Positions 46,007 through 56,165 of a DNA stretch of 64,000 nt are shown piece after piece. Within the stretch, counting starts at the first letter, position 1. The number at the start of each line of letters is the position of its first letter. Source of the stretch: UASB124 sp041662445 (GTDB lineage Bacteria; Babelota; Babeliae; Babelales; RVW-14); NCBI GenBank assembly GCA_041662445.1, contig JBAZSL010000001.1:62001-126000 (forward strand), in the 5' to 3' direction. The position numbers and the translations under genes are program-made. The notes under the pieces were generated by a model, which ran no database searches, was not told where the DNA came from, and saw nothing but the letters and a program-made list of their open reading frames with translations.

Positions 46007-47119
46007 ATGAAAAGAGCTCTTTTTCTTGAAAAGATCGACTTCCAGTTCGAAATCCATTCCCTGTGCGGCCTCCTCGGCCCCCGCCAGGTTGGCAAAACAA
46101 CACTCGCGCATCAATTTGCTGAAAAGATACCCAATGCCTACTTTCTTGACCTTGAAAATCCAGCCGACCTTGCGCGTCTTGAAAATCCCATGCTTGCTCT
46201 TTCTGCGTTACAAAGTGATCTCATTATTATTGATGAAATTCAACGCCGGCCAGACCTTTTCCCCGTTCTCCGCGTTTTAGTGGATGAGAAGCCACGAAAA
46301 TTTTTGATCTTAGGAAGCGCTTCGCGTGATTTGCTGCAACAGTCATCTGAAACCTTAGCTGGGCGCATTGGATATGTTGAACTTACTCCGTTCTCACTTA
46401 CCGAAGTTGATGATCGACAAAAACTGTGGCTTCGTGGTGGCTTCCCGCGTTCATACCTTGCAACGTCAGAGCGCGCAAGTTATGCCTGGAGGCAGTCGTA
46501 TATTTCAACGTTTATGGAGCGTGATATTCCTAATCTTGGATTTAATATTCCCGCTGCACTGATGAAGCGTTTATGGGTTATGCTCGCGCACAATCATGGC
46601 AATATTTTGAACATGAGTGAAATCGGCGCTGCTCTTGGGGTTTCACATCATACGGTGCGCACGTATGTAGATATTTTGGAGGGAACATTTATGGTGCGGC
46701 TCCTGCTGCCATGGTTTGAAAATATAGGTAAACGTCAAGTAAAAAGCCCTAAAATATACCTTCGTGATAGTGGGATTCTACACACGTTATTGGGCATTCA
46801 CGATAACAACGAGCTTCAAGAATATTATCGGCTTGGTGCTGCATGGGAGGGATTTGCGCTCGAAGAAATTATTAAGAAATACCAAGCGCAGCCGGAGGAG
46901 TGTTTTTTCTGGTCAACAATGAGTGGGGCAGAGCTTGATCTTTTGATCGTACAAGATGGCAAGCGACTTGGGTTTGAAATAAAATATACCGATGCTCCCA
47001 AACTTACTAAATCAATGATGAGTGCGCTTCAGGATCTAAAACTTGATCATCTTTATGTTATTCATCCTCAACATCAAACCTTCCCGCTTGCTGCTAACGT
47101 AACTGCACAAGGGTTGTAA
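46007..47119 (+). CDS. AAA_14/DUF4143-type ATPase (second of three)
   Basis: 370 residues. P-loop GPRQVGKTTLAHQF, Walker B IIIDEIQRRPDLFP, sensor ILGSASRDLL, arginine-bearing LAGRIGYVEL, winged-helix part (MSEIGAALGVSHHTVRTYVDIL) and the DUF4143 domain ending with AELDLLIVQDGKRLGFEIKYTDAP, a D-x13-E-x-K nuclease-like pattern. It differs clearly from the other two ATPases, so separate acquisition is more likely than duplication. No strong ribosome site is seen (GGATGATATC upstream). Confidence 0.9.
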   Translation: MKRALFLEKIDFQFEIHSLCGLLGPRQVGKTTLAHQFAEKIPNAYFLDLENPADLARLENPMLALSALQSDLIIIDEIQRRPDLFPVLRVLVDEKPRKFLILGSASRDLLQQSSETLAGRIGYVELTPFSLTEVDDRQKLWLRGGFPRSYLATSERASYAWRQSYISTFMERDIPNLGFNIPAALMKRLWVMLAHNHGNILNMSEIGAALGVSHHTVRTYVDILEGTFMVRLLLPWFENIGKRQVKSPKIYLRDSGILHTLLGIHDNNELQEYYRLGAAWEGFALEEIIKKYQAQPEECFFWSTMSGAELDLLIVQDGKRLGFEIKYTDAPKLTKSMMSALQDLKLDHLYVIHPQHQTFPLAANVTAQGL

Positions 47120-47211
47120 AAAGAGAAAAGTGCTGAAAAATGTCGCTATCGAGCGCATATTTTGCCAAAAAATGCACGTGCCGGGTGCAGATTTCATGTC
47201 CCAAGACGCCC

Positions 47212-50055
47212 TTACCCTTTCGCGGCCACTGTAGCTGGAGCAGCAGCGGGGGCTTGTGCTGAAGCCGCCTTCTTCTCTTTTATGCCGATATGCCCGCCCA
47301 ATTTTATTATTTTTTCGCAAAAAGACTGTGTTTTCGTGTCAGTCGAAAGCTCTTTTATCATCGTTAGGCCGTCTACGTGTTTCTCTGCGAGCAGTCTAAT
47401 CATTGTATCATCCTTATCTTCGTCATCGTCTTTTATGGCGCGGATAGCTTGTGCCAATTCGGAAACGATTTGAGAGGAAGCTTGTGGCTCTTTTTGTGTT
47501 CCATCTATGATGACATCCTGACCGGTAAATTTTATCTTTATGCAAAAATCATGTAAGTACGGATACTTTTCTGCGTCGTGTAACCTATAACTTATCGCAG
47601 ATAGGATGCTTGCGCCTTGCTGTATGAGCATCTGAATTGTTCCAAGAGAAAAGTCGCTTGCTATACATTGTGCCAAAGCCAGGTTTTTAGTGAGCTCAGC
47701 AAGAGGATAGCCTAAAAATGCTGCGGTAAGCTTGGGTTTGTTGTGGGCTATCGCAGAGGAGATTGCCGATACTCCGTTGGAAGCTTGAGAGATGTTTCCT
47801 TTTCCATCTTTTTCAAGAAGCATATCAATGCACCGAGCAACTCTAGTAGGATCGAGCTTATCTACTGCTTTTTTAAAATCCTCAACGCTCTCAACATCCT
47901 TTTCAGCATTCCCATCCCCCGCTATCATACGAATCTTTTTTGCGAGTTCGAAATCTTCATCAGCTTGCTTTATGGCGGCCTCCACCGATTTTTTCTCTTC
48001 TGCCGTCACCGACTTGAGGGCTGCGGCATTTCTCGTTGTAGCAGGCGCCCAGAATGGTGAATCGGCAGGCACCTTGGCCTCATGCACCTTAATTACCCAA
48101 TCGTCATGGTTGTCCTCGGTGGTATCCAAAATGATAAATGAATCATAGGGTTCATCTAAGCCTTCAGATTCGCTTGCTGTTGAAAGGGTGAAGACAGGGC
48201 AGAATACATCTTTAAGTTTTGCATCAGCAAATTTGAATGCTAGCAATTGCGTCGTTGCGTCTAGCGTAGCTTTGCCTTGTAAGCAATCGCGCCAGTTCGT
48301 TTCGCCGCCTATTTTAAGGCCAAATCTATCGTGCTGATGGCCTCTAATCCAGCCGAGTATTCCTAATGCATTTGCTACTTTGCCGGCAATATGTGAACCA
48401 GTTTTGATGCCAGCGGGAAATTTGACAGTTACGCTAAATTCATCAATTGAGGTCGGAGTTGGGTTGTATTTTGTATCTGTAGTTCCATCATTAAACTCTG
48501 ACCATATGCAGCCATTATTGAGAGAAGCAACAAGGGGCCCTTGTTGGCTAATCAAAGCGCTACGCATGTGGGTTTGGTACGCTTCAAATATTTTATTATG
48601 TTGCCCACCATCTGGCCAAATTTCCCGAAAATTACTAATAGGTTTAAGAGCATCGTTGGCGTTTTTGTAGTTTAGTGTGCCGAATATATTCTCTTTACTA
48701 TTTTCCGCACTCTTTAAAAATTCCTGCTGCGGCCACGCCGGATCAACACCACCGTGGCAGCATTGCAGGAATTTGCTAGGGGTGCCTGGTATTTCGAAAA
48801 ATACAACGAGAGTGAGCTTGCTAAAAAAATTCTTGTTAATAAAGTTCCACACAGATGCGTAATTACTTCCATAGATAGTCTCGAGCTCTTCAATGTTGTT
48901 GTAGCCCGTGCCAGTCTGTTCCGCAATTGCCGGATCTTCATGATTTCCACGTGTCAAAAAAATTCTTCCTGGATTAGCGGCAATAAGAAGAAGAAGTGTG
49001 TAGATCACGCCCATTTTGTGTTTGCCGCGGCTCATGTAATCGCCCGTAAAGACCATGTAGTTTTGGGGCTTGTTTTGTCCCTCTTTGATTTTAAAGTTTG
49101 CATCAAGAAAGCCAATGCCCCGAAGCTTCTGCAAGTTGCGGATCAACGCACCAAGGCTTCCGTGAATATCGCCCATGCAACAGATTTGTGCACCTTTTTG
49201 TACGTGTATTTTGAGTGCATCGTTACCAAAAGTTGTGGGACTTTTTTGTTGGGCAGCGTCGAGTGCGGCAAAAAGTTGGACGATGCTGGGATCAATAGGG
49301 GTTGTTTTATCTACTGTTGCTTGAGCGAGTGCGCGTGCTCGTCCAGGATTATTCGCCCAATCGGCAAGTGATTCATTTTTAACCAAATCATATTGTTTAT
49401 TGAGGCGGCGCGCTACATTGGCAATGCGAAATGCTGGAATTATTTCGAATTGATCCCCTCCGAGTTGGGCAGTAAAGTATGTTATTATCGATTGTATATC
49501 CGCGCCCTTTTCGATAAGAAACGTAATACACTCATCTTGTTGGTCGTTGTTATGATCTCGGCCAGCTGCTTGTTTAAGTATTTCATTTTTGTCTTCCGGG
49601 GTTACGGCAGAATCACAGCTTTTGAAAACAAGCTTAATAAATTCAAAATTTACGTTTGCAGCAGCACTTTCTAGTGCAGAAATATTTTTTTCCTTATCTT
49701 TTATTTTCAAATACCGTAGAACCTCACTCGGCGGCAATTCACTTGGTTTTTTCCCAAGCACTTCTGTAAACACTGCCTCAAATCCATTAGCGTTTCCGGA
49801 TCTTGCTATTTTGCGGAGCCATGCACGTATGGTTTCATCTCGCTGAGCCTCAAAAATATTTTTAATAAAATCCGGAGTTGCGGTTTTTGGTGTTTGGCGT
49901 TCCGCCTGAGCAACTATTTTTTGTGTGGCGAATAGAATCGTTTTTTGGGCCGGTGAAGAGGGCTGTTTCGGTTGCTGCGCGTGCAGTAGGTGGATGTTGG
50001 TGATGGTGAGGGTTGTGGCGATGAGGGGTAAGAGACGACGGTTAATTAGTTTCAC
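47212..50055 (-). CDS. Exported protein with PPP phosphatase domain
   Basis: 947 residues, GTG start with AAGGAG upstream. Signal peptide (RRLLPLIATTLTITNIHLLHA). N-terminal helical part of about 280 residues with an ankyrin-like helical unit (NVNFEFIKLVFKSC), then the PPP domain (about 285-620): GDIHG (Asp296, His298), GDYMSRG, GNHED, CCHGG and IRGHQHD. Here the usual GDYVDRG has Ser in place of Asp but keeps Arg. The C-terminal half returns to ankyrin-like units (AIAHNKPKLTAAFLGY, TIQMLIQQGASILSAISY). The closest relative in the window is the C-terminal part of 50080-56136. Confidence 0.87.
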   Translation of the reverse strand: MKLINRRLLPLIATTLTITNIHLLHAQQPKQPSSPAQKTILFATQKIVAQAERQTPKTATPDFIKNIFEAQRDETIRAWLRKIARSGNANGFEAVFTEVLGKKPSELPPSEVLRYLKIKDKEKNISALESAAANVNFEFIKLVFKSCDSAVTPEDKNEILKQAAGRDHNNDQQDECITFLIEKGADIQSIITYFTAQLGGDQFEIIPAFRIANVARRLNKQYDLVKNESLADWANNPGRARALAQATVDKTTPIDPSIVQLFAALDAAQQKSPTTFGNDALKIHVQKGAQICCMGDIHGSLGALIRNLQKLRGIGFLDANFKIKEGQNKPQNYMVFTGDYMSRGKHKMGVIYTLLLLIAANPGRIFLTRGNHEDPAIAEQTGTGYNNIEELETIYGSNYASVWNFINKNFFSKLTLVVFFEIPGTPSKFLQCCHGGVDPAWPQQEFLKSAENSKENIFGTLNYKNANDALKPISNFREIWPDGGQHNKIFEAYQTHMRSALISQQGPLVASLNNGCIWSEFNDGTTDTKYNPTPTSIDEFSVTVKFPAGIKTGSHIAGKVANALGILGWIRGHQHDRFGLKIGGETNWRDCLQGKATLDATTQLLAFKFADAKLKDVFCPVFTLSTASESEGLDEPYDSFIILDTTEDNHDDWVIKVHEAKVPADSPFWAPATTRNAAALKSVTAEEKKSVEAAIKQADEDFELAKKIRMIAGDGNAEKDVESVEDFKKAVDKLDPTRVARCIDMLLEKDGKGNISQASNGVSAISSAIAHNKPKLTAAFLGYPLAELTKNLALAQCIASDFSLGTIQMLIQQGASILSAISYRLHDAEKYPYLHDFCIKIKFTGQDVIIDGTQKEPQASSQIVSELAQAIRAIKDDDEDKDDTMIRLLAEKHVDGLTMIKELSTDTKTQSFCEKIIKLGGHIGIKEKKAASAQAPAAAPATVAAKG

Positions 50056-50079
50056 GGCGCTCCTTTTTCTTATAACAGT

Positions 50080-53000
50080 TTACTTTTTCTGTTGAATTCT
50101 TTTTCGAATTTCTTCTACCGTCAAAATTGTTTCATCTCCAAAAGTACGCGCGCGTTTTTGTGATGCATCGACAAACTCCTGTATATATCCCTCTCTTTCT
50201 TCTGGCTTAAGAGCTGGCTTAAGAGCTTGAAGAAGGTCAACAATATCTTGTTGCATACTGCCAAGATATTGTTCGTCTGGATACTCCTGAAGCTTAGCCT
50301 GCAAAGTACGCAAGTTATGTGCATGGATTAACTGGCGATTTTCGATTTCTCTAAGATATCCACATGCTCTTTCAAGCTTATCAAGTCCAATTGTTGCTTG
50401 ATTTTTTTTAACATATGCAAACGGATTTTGAGAGCCACAGCCTAGTATTTTTCGCAATTCTTCAACAACCCCAGGAGTCTGTCTATATTTTTTTTCTGCC
50501 TCTATCAGCTCAGAGAGGTAAGAGTCTCTACTTATTTGTGCAAGTTCCTCTGGGCTTGGCTGTTCGCTTGGCTCGTCTGTTGCTGGCAATGGATTTCCGC
50601 AATGATCGCAGGTCTCTCTGTCGGGCGCATTCAAATAGCTACACACATTGCATTTCACTGTAGCTTGCTGCGGCTGTAGCACCTGCGGCGCTTGCCTGCC
50701 CGCCGGCCTGTCCGCCATCCTGTCCGCCATAGCTTTAGCGACGGTGGAAGCTTTAGCGGAGGCGGGTTGCTGTTGTTGAGGCGCAGGAGGTAGCGGCCTT
50801 GCGGCTTCTGCTTGCTTTGCTATTTTTTGCCGCTTTATGGCTGCATATGGTTCCCAGAATGGAGCGCTTGTTACGGCCTTTTCATACACGTGAACCATGA
50901 AATCTTTCACCGTCGTCCTGCCTACCTGTGTGTCAAAAATATGTGTGTCTAAGATGATAAACGAATCGTAGGGTTCAGGGATAAGACTCGGATCAGCGTC
51001 GCTCCAAAGGTCTGGGGCCTCGCTTGCAGTTGAAAGTGTAAAGACAGGGCATGGGGCTTCGTTGACCCTTGCGTCAGAGAATCTGAATTGCGCTGCATAA
51101 GGATACCCTTCCCTAAGAATCTTACTATAGTACATAGGCTGAATATTACTCATGCGCCAATGCGTCTCGCCGCCTATTTTAAGACCAAATTTTTCATGCT
51201 GGTGTCCTCTGATCCATCCTCGGATGCCCAAGGCGTTGGCAACTTGTTGGGCAATTGCAGCGCCTGTGCGTATACCGGCATTGTATTTAGCGGGTCGGCT
51301 AAATCCTTGGCCATCGTCAAACTCAGCCCATGGATAACCATTATCAGAAGGCTTGCTCAGAACAGTGTGAGCAAGATCAGCTTTGCATTGATTCCAAGCT
51401 GCGCCTAAATCATCAATATTGGCAATTGCCGGATTTGCTTGCGTGTAATTCAATGTTTGAAAGAGATTTTGTGCAAAATCTGCGTCTTCACGCCAAGGCT
51501 GCCCTTCGGCCGTCACTGTCTGGCCTAAAAACTTTTGCTGTTGCCACACAGGGTCAACACCACCGTGGCAGCATTGCAACCAGCCAAAGTGGTCGATACC
51601 AAGAAAGAGAACGTACGGAAGTTTTTCAAAAAAATGATCTATAAGTCGCTGCCATACGAGTTCGCCATTTTTAGCGCCATAAAGAGACTCGATTTCAGTC
51701 TTGTTGCCATATGAGTGTCGCTCAGATAGCCATGGAATTTCGTGATTTCCACGAAGTAAAAAAACTTGTCCGGGATTGGTAGCCGCCAGCAGAAGTAAGG
51801 TATACACCACAGCAATTTTATTTTTGCCACGGCTCATGTAATCGCCCGTGAAGACCATGAGATCGTTTTGTTTTTTAATCTTGAAACTTGGATCCAAAAA
51901 TCCGATATCACGCAGCTTAATTAAATTGCGATAGAGGGCGCCGAAACTACCATGAATATCACCCATGCAACAAATACACGCATTTGGCTGCACAGCTATT
52001 TTAAGCGCATCAACGCCATAATATTTCTTGCCGTTATAGTTGCTCAGCACATCAAGGACGCCAGGGATACTTGGTGGATTGAAGCCTTCTGTCGCGCCTT
52101 GTGGCACCTTTTCCTGACTGCCAAGAGCTTTTGTGAAATCGTCTAAGGTTAGACCGAAGGCAAAGGTTTCAGGGAATGGTGCCCGTTGTACGAGGCTGAA
52201 AATAGAGTCCATCCATTTCTTAAGAGGTTGCAGTTCAGCGAATAGACTTTTCCGCGCTGGTTGTGCCGCTTGCACTGCTAGCTGTGGCGCTTGCATCTCA
52301 GGTGCGGGCGCAGGTCGTATGAAAGCTTGGGTTAGCCCCCAAAGAAAACTAGCCTTGGATTGTTTGCCTGCGGCCACAAACAGGTTACAAACTTTAGTTG
52401 CACCATCAAGTACACCATTCCCCAGTACTTCAAGCAGATAATTAACCACAAAAATTTGATTGGTATTATCTGCTTGATCTGCGAGCACGGCATTATATAA
52501 AACATGTCTTACTTCTTCCAAATACTCATTTTTGTTTTTCGGCATCCAGGACCACGGCATTAAAGACCTAAGGACATCGAGCCTACCTTGAAATGCAATC
52601 AGTGCTCGTACCGAATATCCATTATATTCATCTTGAACCAACGTTGTTGTATCGTAACTCAGTCGCAATGAAAGACGATGTGCGATTGTATCATCAGAAA
52701 TCGTCACTTTATGCGATAGTTCTAAGTCTGACTTTATTGCATTCCAAAATTCACTCGGATCAATCGGATTAAAAGGCTTCAGCGCCCATTCCCTGAGCTT
52801 TCGCGCAATTACAAGATCTTGATTTTGTTGTTGCAATACTGCTGGCTGTAGTACTGGCGGTGATTTTGCCGCAGGAGCTACTGGCGAAGCAGCAACGGCT
52901 GGTGGTGTTGGGGGGGCTACTGGACCTGGGGCAGGTGGTGGGGCAGCGGCCTCCTTTTTTTGATACAACTGAGCTTCTGGAAGTTTCGTTTGAGATAACA

Positions 53001-56000
53001 AGCTTTCAAGTATACCGCGCGTAGCCGTATCTTGCTCCGACGCAATTGTTTGCCATAGATCTTCAAAAGTTGGAGCATCATCACGGCCCTCTTCGAAGCG
53101 TTTAATTTTTTTTCCAAATGCCGTAACTTTTTCATTCTTTTCTTTCTCTTTTTTTTGTGCATCTTCTTGAGCCGCTGTAGCAAATTCTTGCCAATCAGGC
53201 GCGTCGCTTTCCGCTGGTGATGGGGCCAGCGACGACGACAAGCTGGAGGCTGGGGCGGAGGCGGGGGCTGCTGTTTGAGTTGGACCTTCAAGTTGCTTTA
53301 GACACGCCGCAACAAGCGAAGCCGGTCCCTCCATATTTTTTCCCCGCAGGTACTCTATCGCGTTGCCAGCAATCGATGAGCGTTTTGGGGGATCAAGAGT
53401 CAGAAGAATAGAGTTAATTGCTCGCTCATTGTCTGTTTTTCTTACCGCTGCCCATGCAATCATAAACGTATTTTGTTGATCAGTTAGGTCTGGCACAAGT
53501 GTAGGAAGAAGTTGAAGACTTTTTAGTCCTGCATATTCATACAGACAATGGGGCGTTTTAGAACCACCCGTCGCATAGCGCAGGAGAAGACGCCGGGTGA
53601 CTTCTTCTTTAGTAAGACCTGCTATTGCTTTCGTAAAAGCAGCAACGTTGTCATCTACTATAATCTTATAAAGTTGTTTTGCTATTTCCTGATCTGCTTC
53701 CGCGGCCTGCTTTGTTTCCTCCACGCGCACTGGCTTCGCTTCTTCTGGCGACGGTGCTAGTGAAGAAGCCAGACGGGAAGTTTGTTGTGATGGAGTGGGA
53801 GCGGGGGCGACCGGTTCTTCTTCCTCGCCGCCGCTTGGCTCTTCGCCTTTTTCTTCTTCGGACTCTTCTTCGCCGCTAGACTCGGACGGTTCTTCTTTTT
53901 TTACTTCTTTCTTCTCTTCTCTTTTTACGCCTTTTTTCTCTTCTGCGGCTGGCTGTTTTTTGAGGATGGCTATGTCAATTGGAACACCGAATTCTCGTTG
54001 GGTATGCGTAAGCCCTGTCGGAGTAGTCGCCGGCGTTGCTATCTCTTTGCAATAATCTGTCGCAGGCTTATCTTTCTCTACCTGTTGATCAATCCAATAC
54101 CAGGTTGTTTTTCCATTGATAATCTTTTTTATTACAGCTTCAAAATGTCCTCCGCCAGTTCTTATACCTGTAAGAAGAGGATTGTTTGGCTCGACTACTG
54201 GAGGATTGCTCCAATCAGTGAGATCTGGATCGATGTTAAGATCGATGGTGGTAACGTATTTTTGGAGCTGTGGATGTTGTTTAATAAATCCTGTCAAACC
54301 ATCAAGCGTTTTTTCTCTTGGAGCCTTAACAGACCACCTGAGAATAATTGTTGCAAGTGCACTTCGCATAGCAGGATCTTGTTCAAAAAAAAGTTGTCCA
54401 ATCTTTCGTTCAATTCGATCCTTACTGATTGAAAGCGCCGTTGCATTTTCTGGGTCAAGTGCTGAGAGAATAAGTTGAAGATTGGCAATGGGACCACATG
54501 CATTTCCTGTTCTATTGAAAAAGGGCGAAGGGTTTCCTATAGGTCTTGGTGTGTGACAGTTCAGACAAATATTCGCTCCTACAGGAGTCTTCTTATGACA
54601 CTGCGTGCAAACCCATTCTGTAAAAAGTTGAGATGCTTGTTTTTCTAAAGGTGTTTCATCTACTCCTTTTTTAAGCCGATAACATAAATCACATTGCTCG
54701 GGGTCATTTAATGAACCATTTGTATTGCCACAGTATGTGCAAAGCCAACGCTTGCCGTTGGAGGCTCGCTCAATCTCTTGCGCAAAATGCGCTTTTTGCT
54801 GTTGATCGAGGGAAGGGAAAAGCTTGGCTATAGAATCATTAAAATCGGATACTGTTATTCCGCCTTGCGCCGATGGTATATCCAATTTTTTTATATTTTC
54901 TATTGCTTCTTGAGCGCCTTTTGGCAATGCAACACGAGGAGGTTTCTCCTCTTCCACTCGTCGCGGTTGAGGAGGAACGCGAGGCGCCACTCGTTGCGCT
55001 GCCGGCTGAGGTACAGGAGCAGGTGTGGCCGCCACCGCCGCCGCGGGCTTTGGGGCGGGAGGGGTTACTGGGGGTACTGGGAGTACGGGCTGCTGGATCA
55101 CCGGTTGCTGTTCTTCTTCTTCTTCTTCTTCAGATCCTTCTTCTACGACGTCCAACTTCTCAAGTTGTGGTATTGGTTTGAGTCGCAGGACTTCTGCTGG
55201 TTGTTGTGGCGACAGCACGTTTACCTTTATTGGCAACAAACCAGGGTTATGTATCGCATATAGTTGAAGTAATCTTAGCAGCGTTTTGAGCGTAGGTTCT
55301 TGACGTTGTTGAAGAGATTTAATAAATGGCTCCACTAAACTTTTGTTTTCTGCAAATGTGGTTACAAGCCCATTTAAAACAACGCTAAGATATTTTTCGG
55401 GTAATCGATCAATGTAATCAAGCAGCGCAGTAATATTTCGATCGCGCGGCTCGAGAGAGACTGTTGCCTTAATTAACCTATTGACAGTGTCAAGAATGTC
55501 AGGATCCACGTATGCTTTTACGGCTTTTTGGCTGACGCCGCCGCCGATTTTTTCCACCTTGTCTGTATCACTTTGCGGCTTGTGGAGATCTGTTAGTTTT
55601 TTTATAAAAATCTTTTTGAGGTACGTGATTTCTTTGGGTGTAAGATCACCTTCCTGACTGGCGTAGTGAGTTAAATCTTTGAGCGCTTTGACTGTATCGC
55701 CGCCGTTTATCAGCCTGGCAACCAACGCTACCGGTGCTTGTTCCCGTAGATTTGTTACTTTGGCCACGATCTCTTTTTCATCTTCAGGCGATAGCACCAC
55801 AGGTTGCGTCGTGGCCTGAGCAATCGCTGCTTGCACATCTGAGTATAATTTTGCGGTTACCTTACCGATTTGACTATTGAGCAGAAGCTCATCGTGGATG
55901 GTATTGGCGTCGTATATACCATTTTTTGCATCAATTGCTACCTGTTTTTGTGCCGCCTTCAATGCAATCTTAAAATCTCTTGATGCAATAGTATCTTTGA

Positions 56001-56136
56001 TGCACCTCTCGCGTATATCAGCAGCTGTTACGCCACCACCAGCCCGCATCGCCTGCGCGGAGGGGAGGTAGAGGGAGGAGATGAGGGTTATTATGAGTGC
56101 TGCCCAACAATGGGTGGAGGGGGTAGGGGGCTTCAT
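50080..56136 (-). CDS. Giant exported protein: zinc fingers, cysteine-peptidase-like domain, PPP phosphatase
   Basis: 2018 residues, signal peptide ending AQA. Order: helical region (30-320); Pro/Glu-rich linker (330-400); RanBP2-type finger (461-484), second finger (507-531); then a region starting NACGP (Cys547) with GGGHFEAVIKK (His664) and WYWIDQ (Asp683), which resembles a papain-fold Cys-His-Asp triad; acidic linker; helical solenoid; low-complexity linkers; PPP phosphatase (about 1388-1650: GDIHG Asp1393/His1395, GDYMSRG, GNHE, CCHGG, RGHQ); a third finger (C-x2-C ... C-x2-C, about 1827-1850); and a helical tail. An in-frame dispersed repeat lies at 50690-50770. The domain reading is mine and the peptidase is inferred. 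Adjacent PPP gene is 24 bases away. Confidence 0.85.
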   Translation of the reverse strand: MKPPTPSTHCWAALIITLISSLYLPSAQAMRAGGGVTAADIRERCIKDTIASRDFKIALKAAQKQVAIDAKNGIYDANTIHDELLLNSQIGKVTAKLYSDVQAAIAQATTQPVVLSPEDEKEIVAKVTNLREQAPVALVARLINGGDTVKALKDLTHYASQEGDLTPKEITYLKKIFIKKLTDLHKPQSDTDKVEKIGGGVSQKAVKAYVDPDILDTVNRLIKATVSLEPRDRNITALLDYIDRLPEKYLSVVLNGLVTTFAENKSLVEPFIKSLQQRQEPTLKTLLRLLQLYAIHNPGLLPIKVNVLSPQQPAEVLRLKPIPQLEKLDVVEEGSEEEEEEEQQPVIQQPVLPVPPVTPPAPKPAAAVAATPAPVPQPAAQRVAPRVPPQPRRVEEEKPPRVALPKGAQEAIENIKKLDIPSAQGGITVSDFNDSIAKLFPSLDQQQKAHFAQEIERASNGKRWLCTYCGNTNGSLNDPEQCDLCYRLKKGVDETPLEKQASQLFTEWVCTQCHKKTPVGANICLNCHTPRPIGNPSPFFNRTGNACGPIANLQLILSALDPENATALSISKDRIERKIGQLFFEQDPAMRSALATIILRWSVKAPREKTLDGLTGFIKQHPQLQKYVTTIDLNIDPDLTDWSNPPVVEPNNPLLTGIRTGGGHFEAVIKKIINGKTTWYWIDQQVEKDKPATDYCKEIATPATTPTGLTHTQREFGVPIDIAILKKQPAAEEKKGVKREEKKEVKKEEPSESSGEEESEEEKGEEPSGGEEEEPVAPAPTPSQQTSRLASSLAPSPEEAKPVRVEETKQAAEADQEIAKQLYKIIVDDNVAAFTKAIAGLTKEEVTRRLLLRYATGGSKTPHCLYEYAGLKSLQLLPTLVPDLTDQQNTFMIAWAAVRKTDNERAINSILLTLDPPKRSSIAGNAIEYLRGKNMEGPASLVAACLKQLEGPTQTAAPASAPASSLSSSLAPSPAESDAPDWQEFATAAQEDAQKKEKEKNEKVTAFGKKIKRFEEGRDDAPTFEDLWQTIASEQDTATRGILESLLSQTKLPEAQLYQKKEAAAPPPAPGPVAPPTPPAVAASPVAPAAKSPPVLQPAVLQQQNQDLVIARKLREWALKPFNPIDPSEFWNAIKSDLELSHKVTISDDTIAHRLSLRLSYDTTTLVQDEYNGYSVRALIAFQGRLDVLRSLMPWSWMPKNKNEYLEEVRHVLYNAVLADQADNTNQIFVVNYLLEVLGNGVLDGATKVCNLFVAAGKQSKASFLWGLTQAFIRPAPAPEMQAPQLAVQAAQPARKSLFAELQPLKKWMDSIFSLVQRAPFPETFAFGLTLDDFTKALGSQEKVPQGATEGFNPPSIPGVLDVLSNYNGKKYYGVDALKIAVQPNACICCMGDIHGSFGALYRNLIKLRDIGFLDPSFKIKKQNDLMVFTGDYMSRGKNKIAVVYTLLLLAATNPGQVFLLRGNHEIPWLSERHSYGNKTEIESLYGAKNGELVWQRLIDHFFEKLPYVLFLGIDHFGWLQCCHGGVDPVWQQQKFLGQTVTAEGQPWREDADFAQNLFQTLNYTQANPAIANIDDLGAAWNQCKADLAHTVLSKPSDNGYPWAEFDDGQGFSRPAKYNAGIRTGAAIAQQVANALGIRGWIRGHQHEKFGLKIGGETHWRMSNIQPMYYSKILREGYPYAAQFRFSDARVNEAPCPVFTLSTASEAPDLWSDADPSLIPEPYDSFIILDTHIFDTQVGRTTVKDFMVHVYEKAVTSAPFWEPYAAIKRQKIAKQAEAARPLPPAPQQQQPASAKASTVAKAMADRMADRPAGRQAPQVLQPQQATVKCNVCSYLNAPDRETCDHCGNPLPATDEPSEQPSPEELAQISRDSYLSELIEAEKKYRQTPGVVEELRKILGCGSQNPFAYVKKNQATIGLDKLERACGYLREIENRQLIHAHNLRTLQAKLQEYPDEQYLGSMQQDIVDLLQALKPALKPEEREGYIQEFVDASQKRARTFGDETILTVEEIRKRIQQKK
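50690..50770 (-). repeat. Dispersed repeat inside coding sequence
   Basis: The core CCTGTCCGCCATAGC (50719-50733) is identical to intergenic 45650-45664 and differs by one base from 63054-63068. Here it encodes AMADR within the segment ASAKASTVAKAMADRMADR on the minus strand, without breaking the frame. The surrounding protein is low-complexity, so insertion is tolerated. Confidence 0.75.
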
Positions 56137-56165
56137 TACGGGCCTTTCTTTTTCTTCTACTGTGC

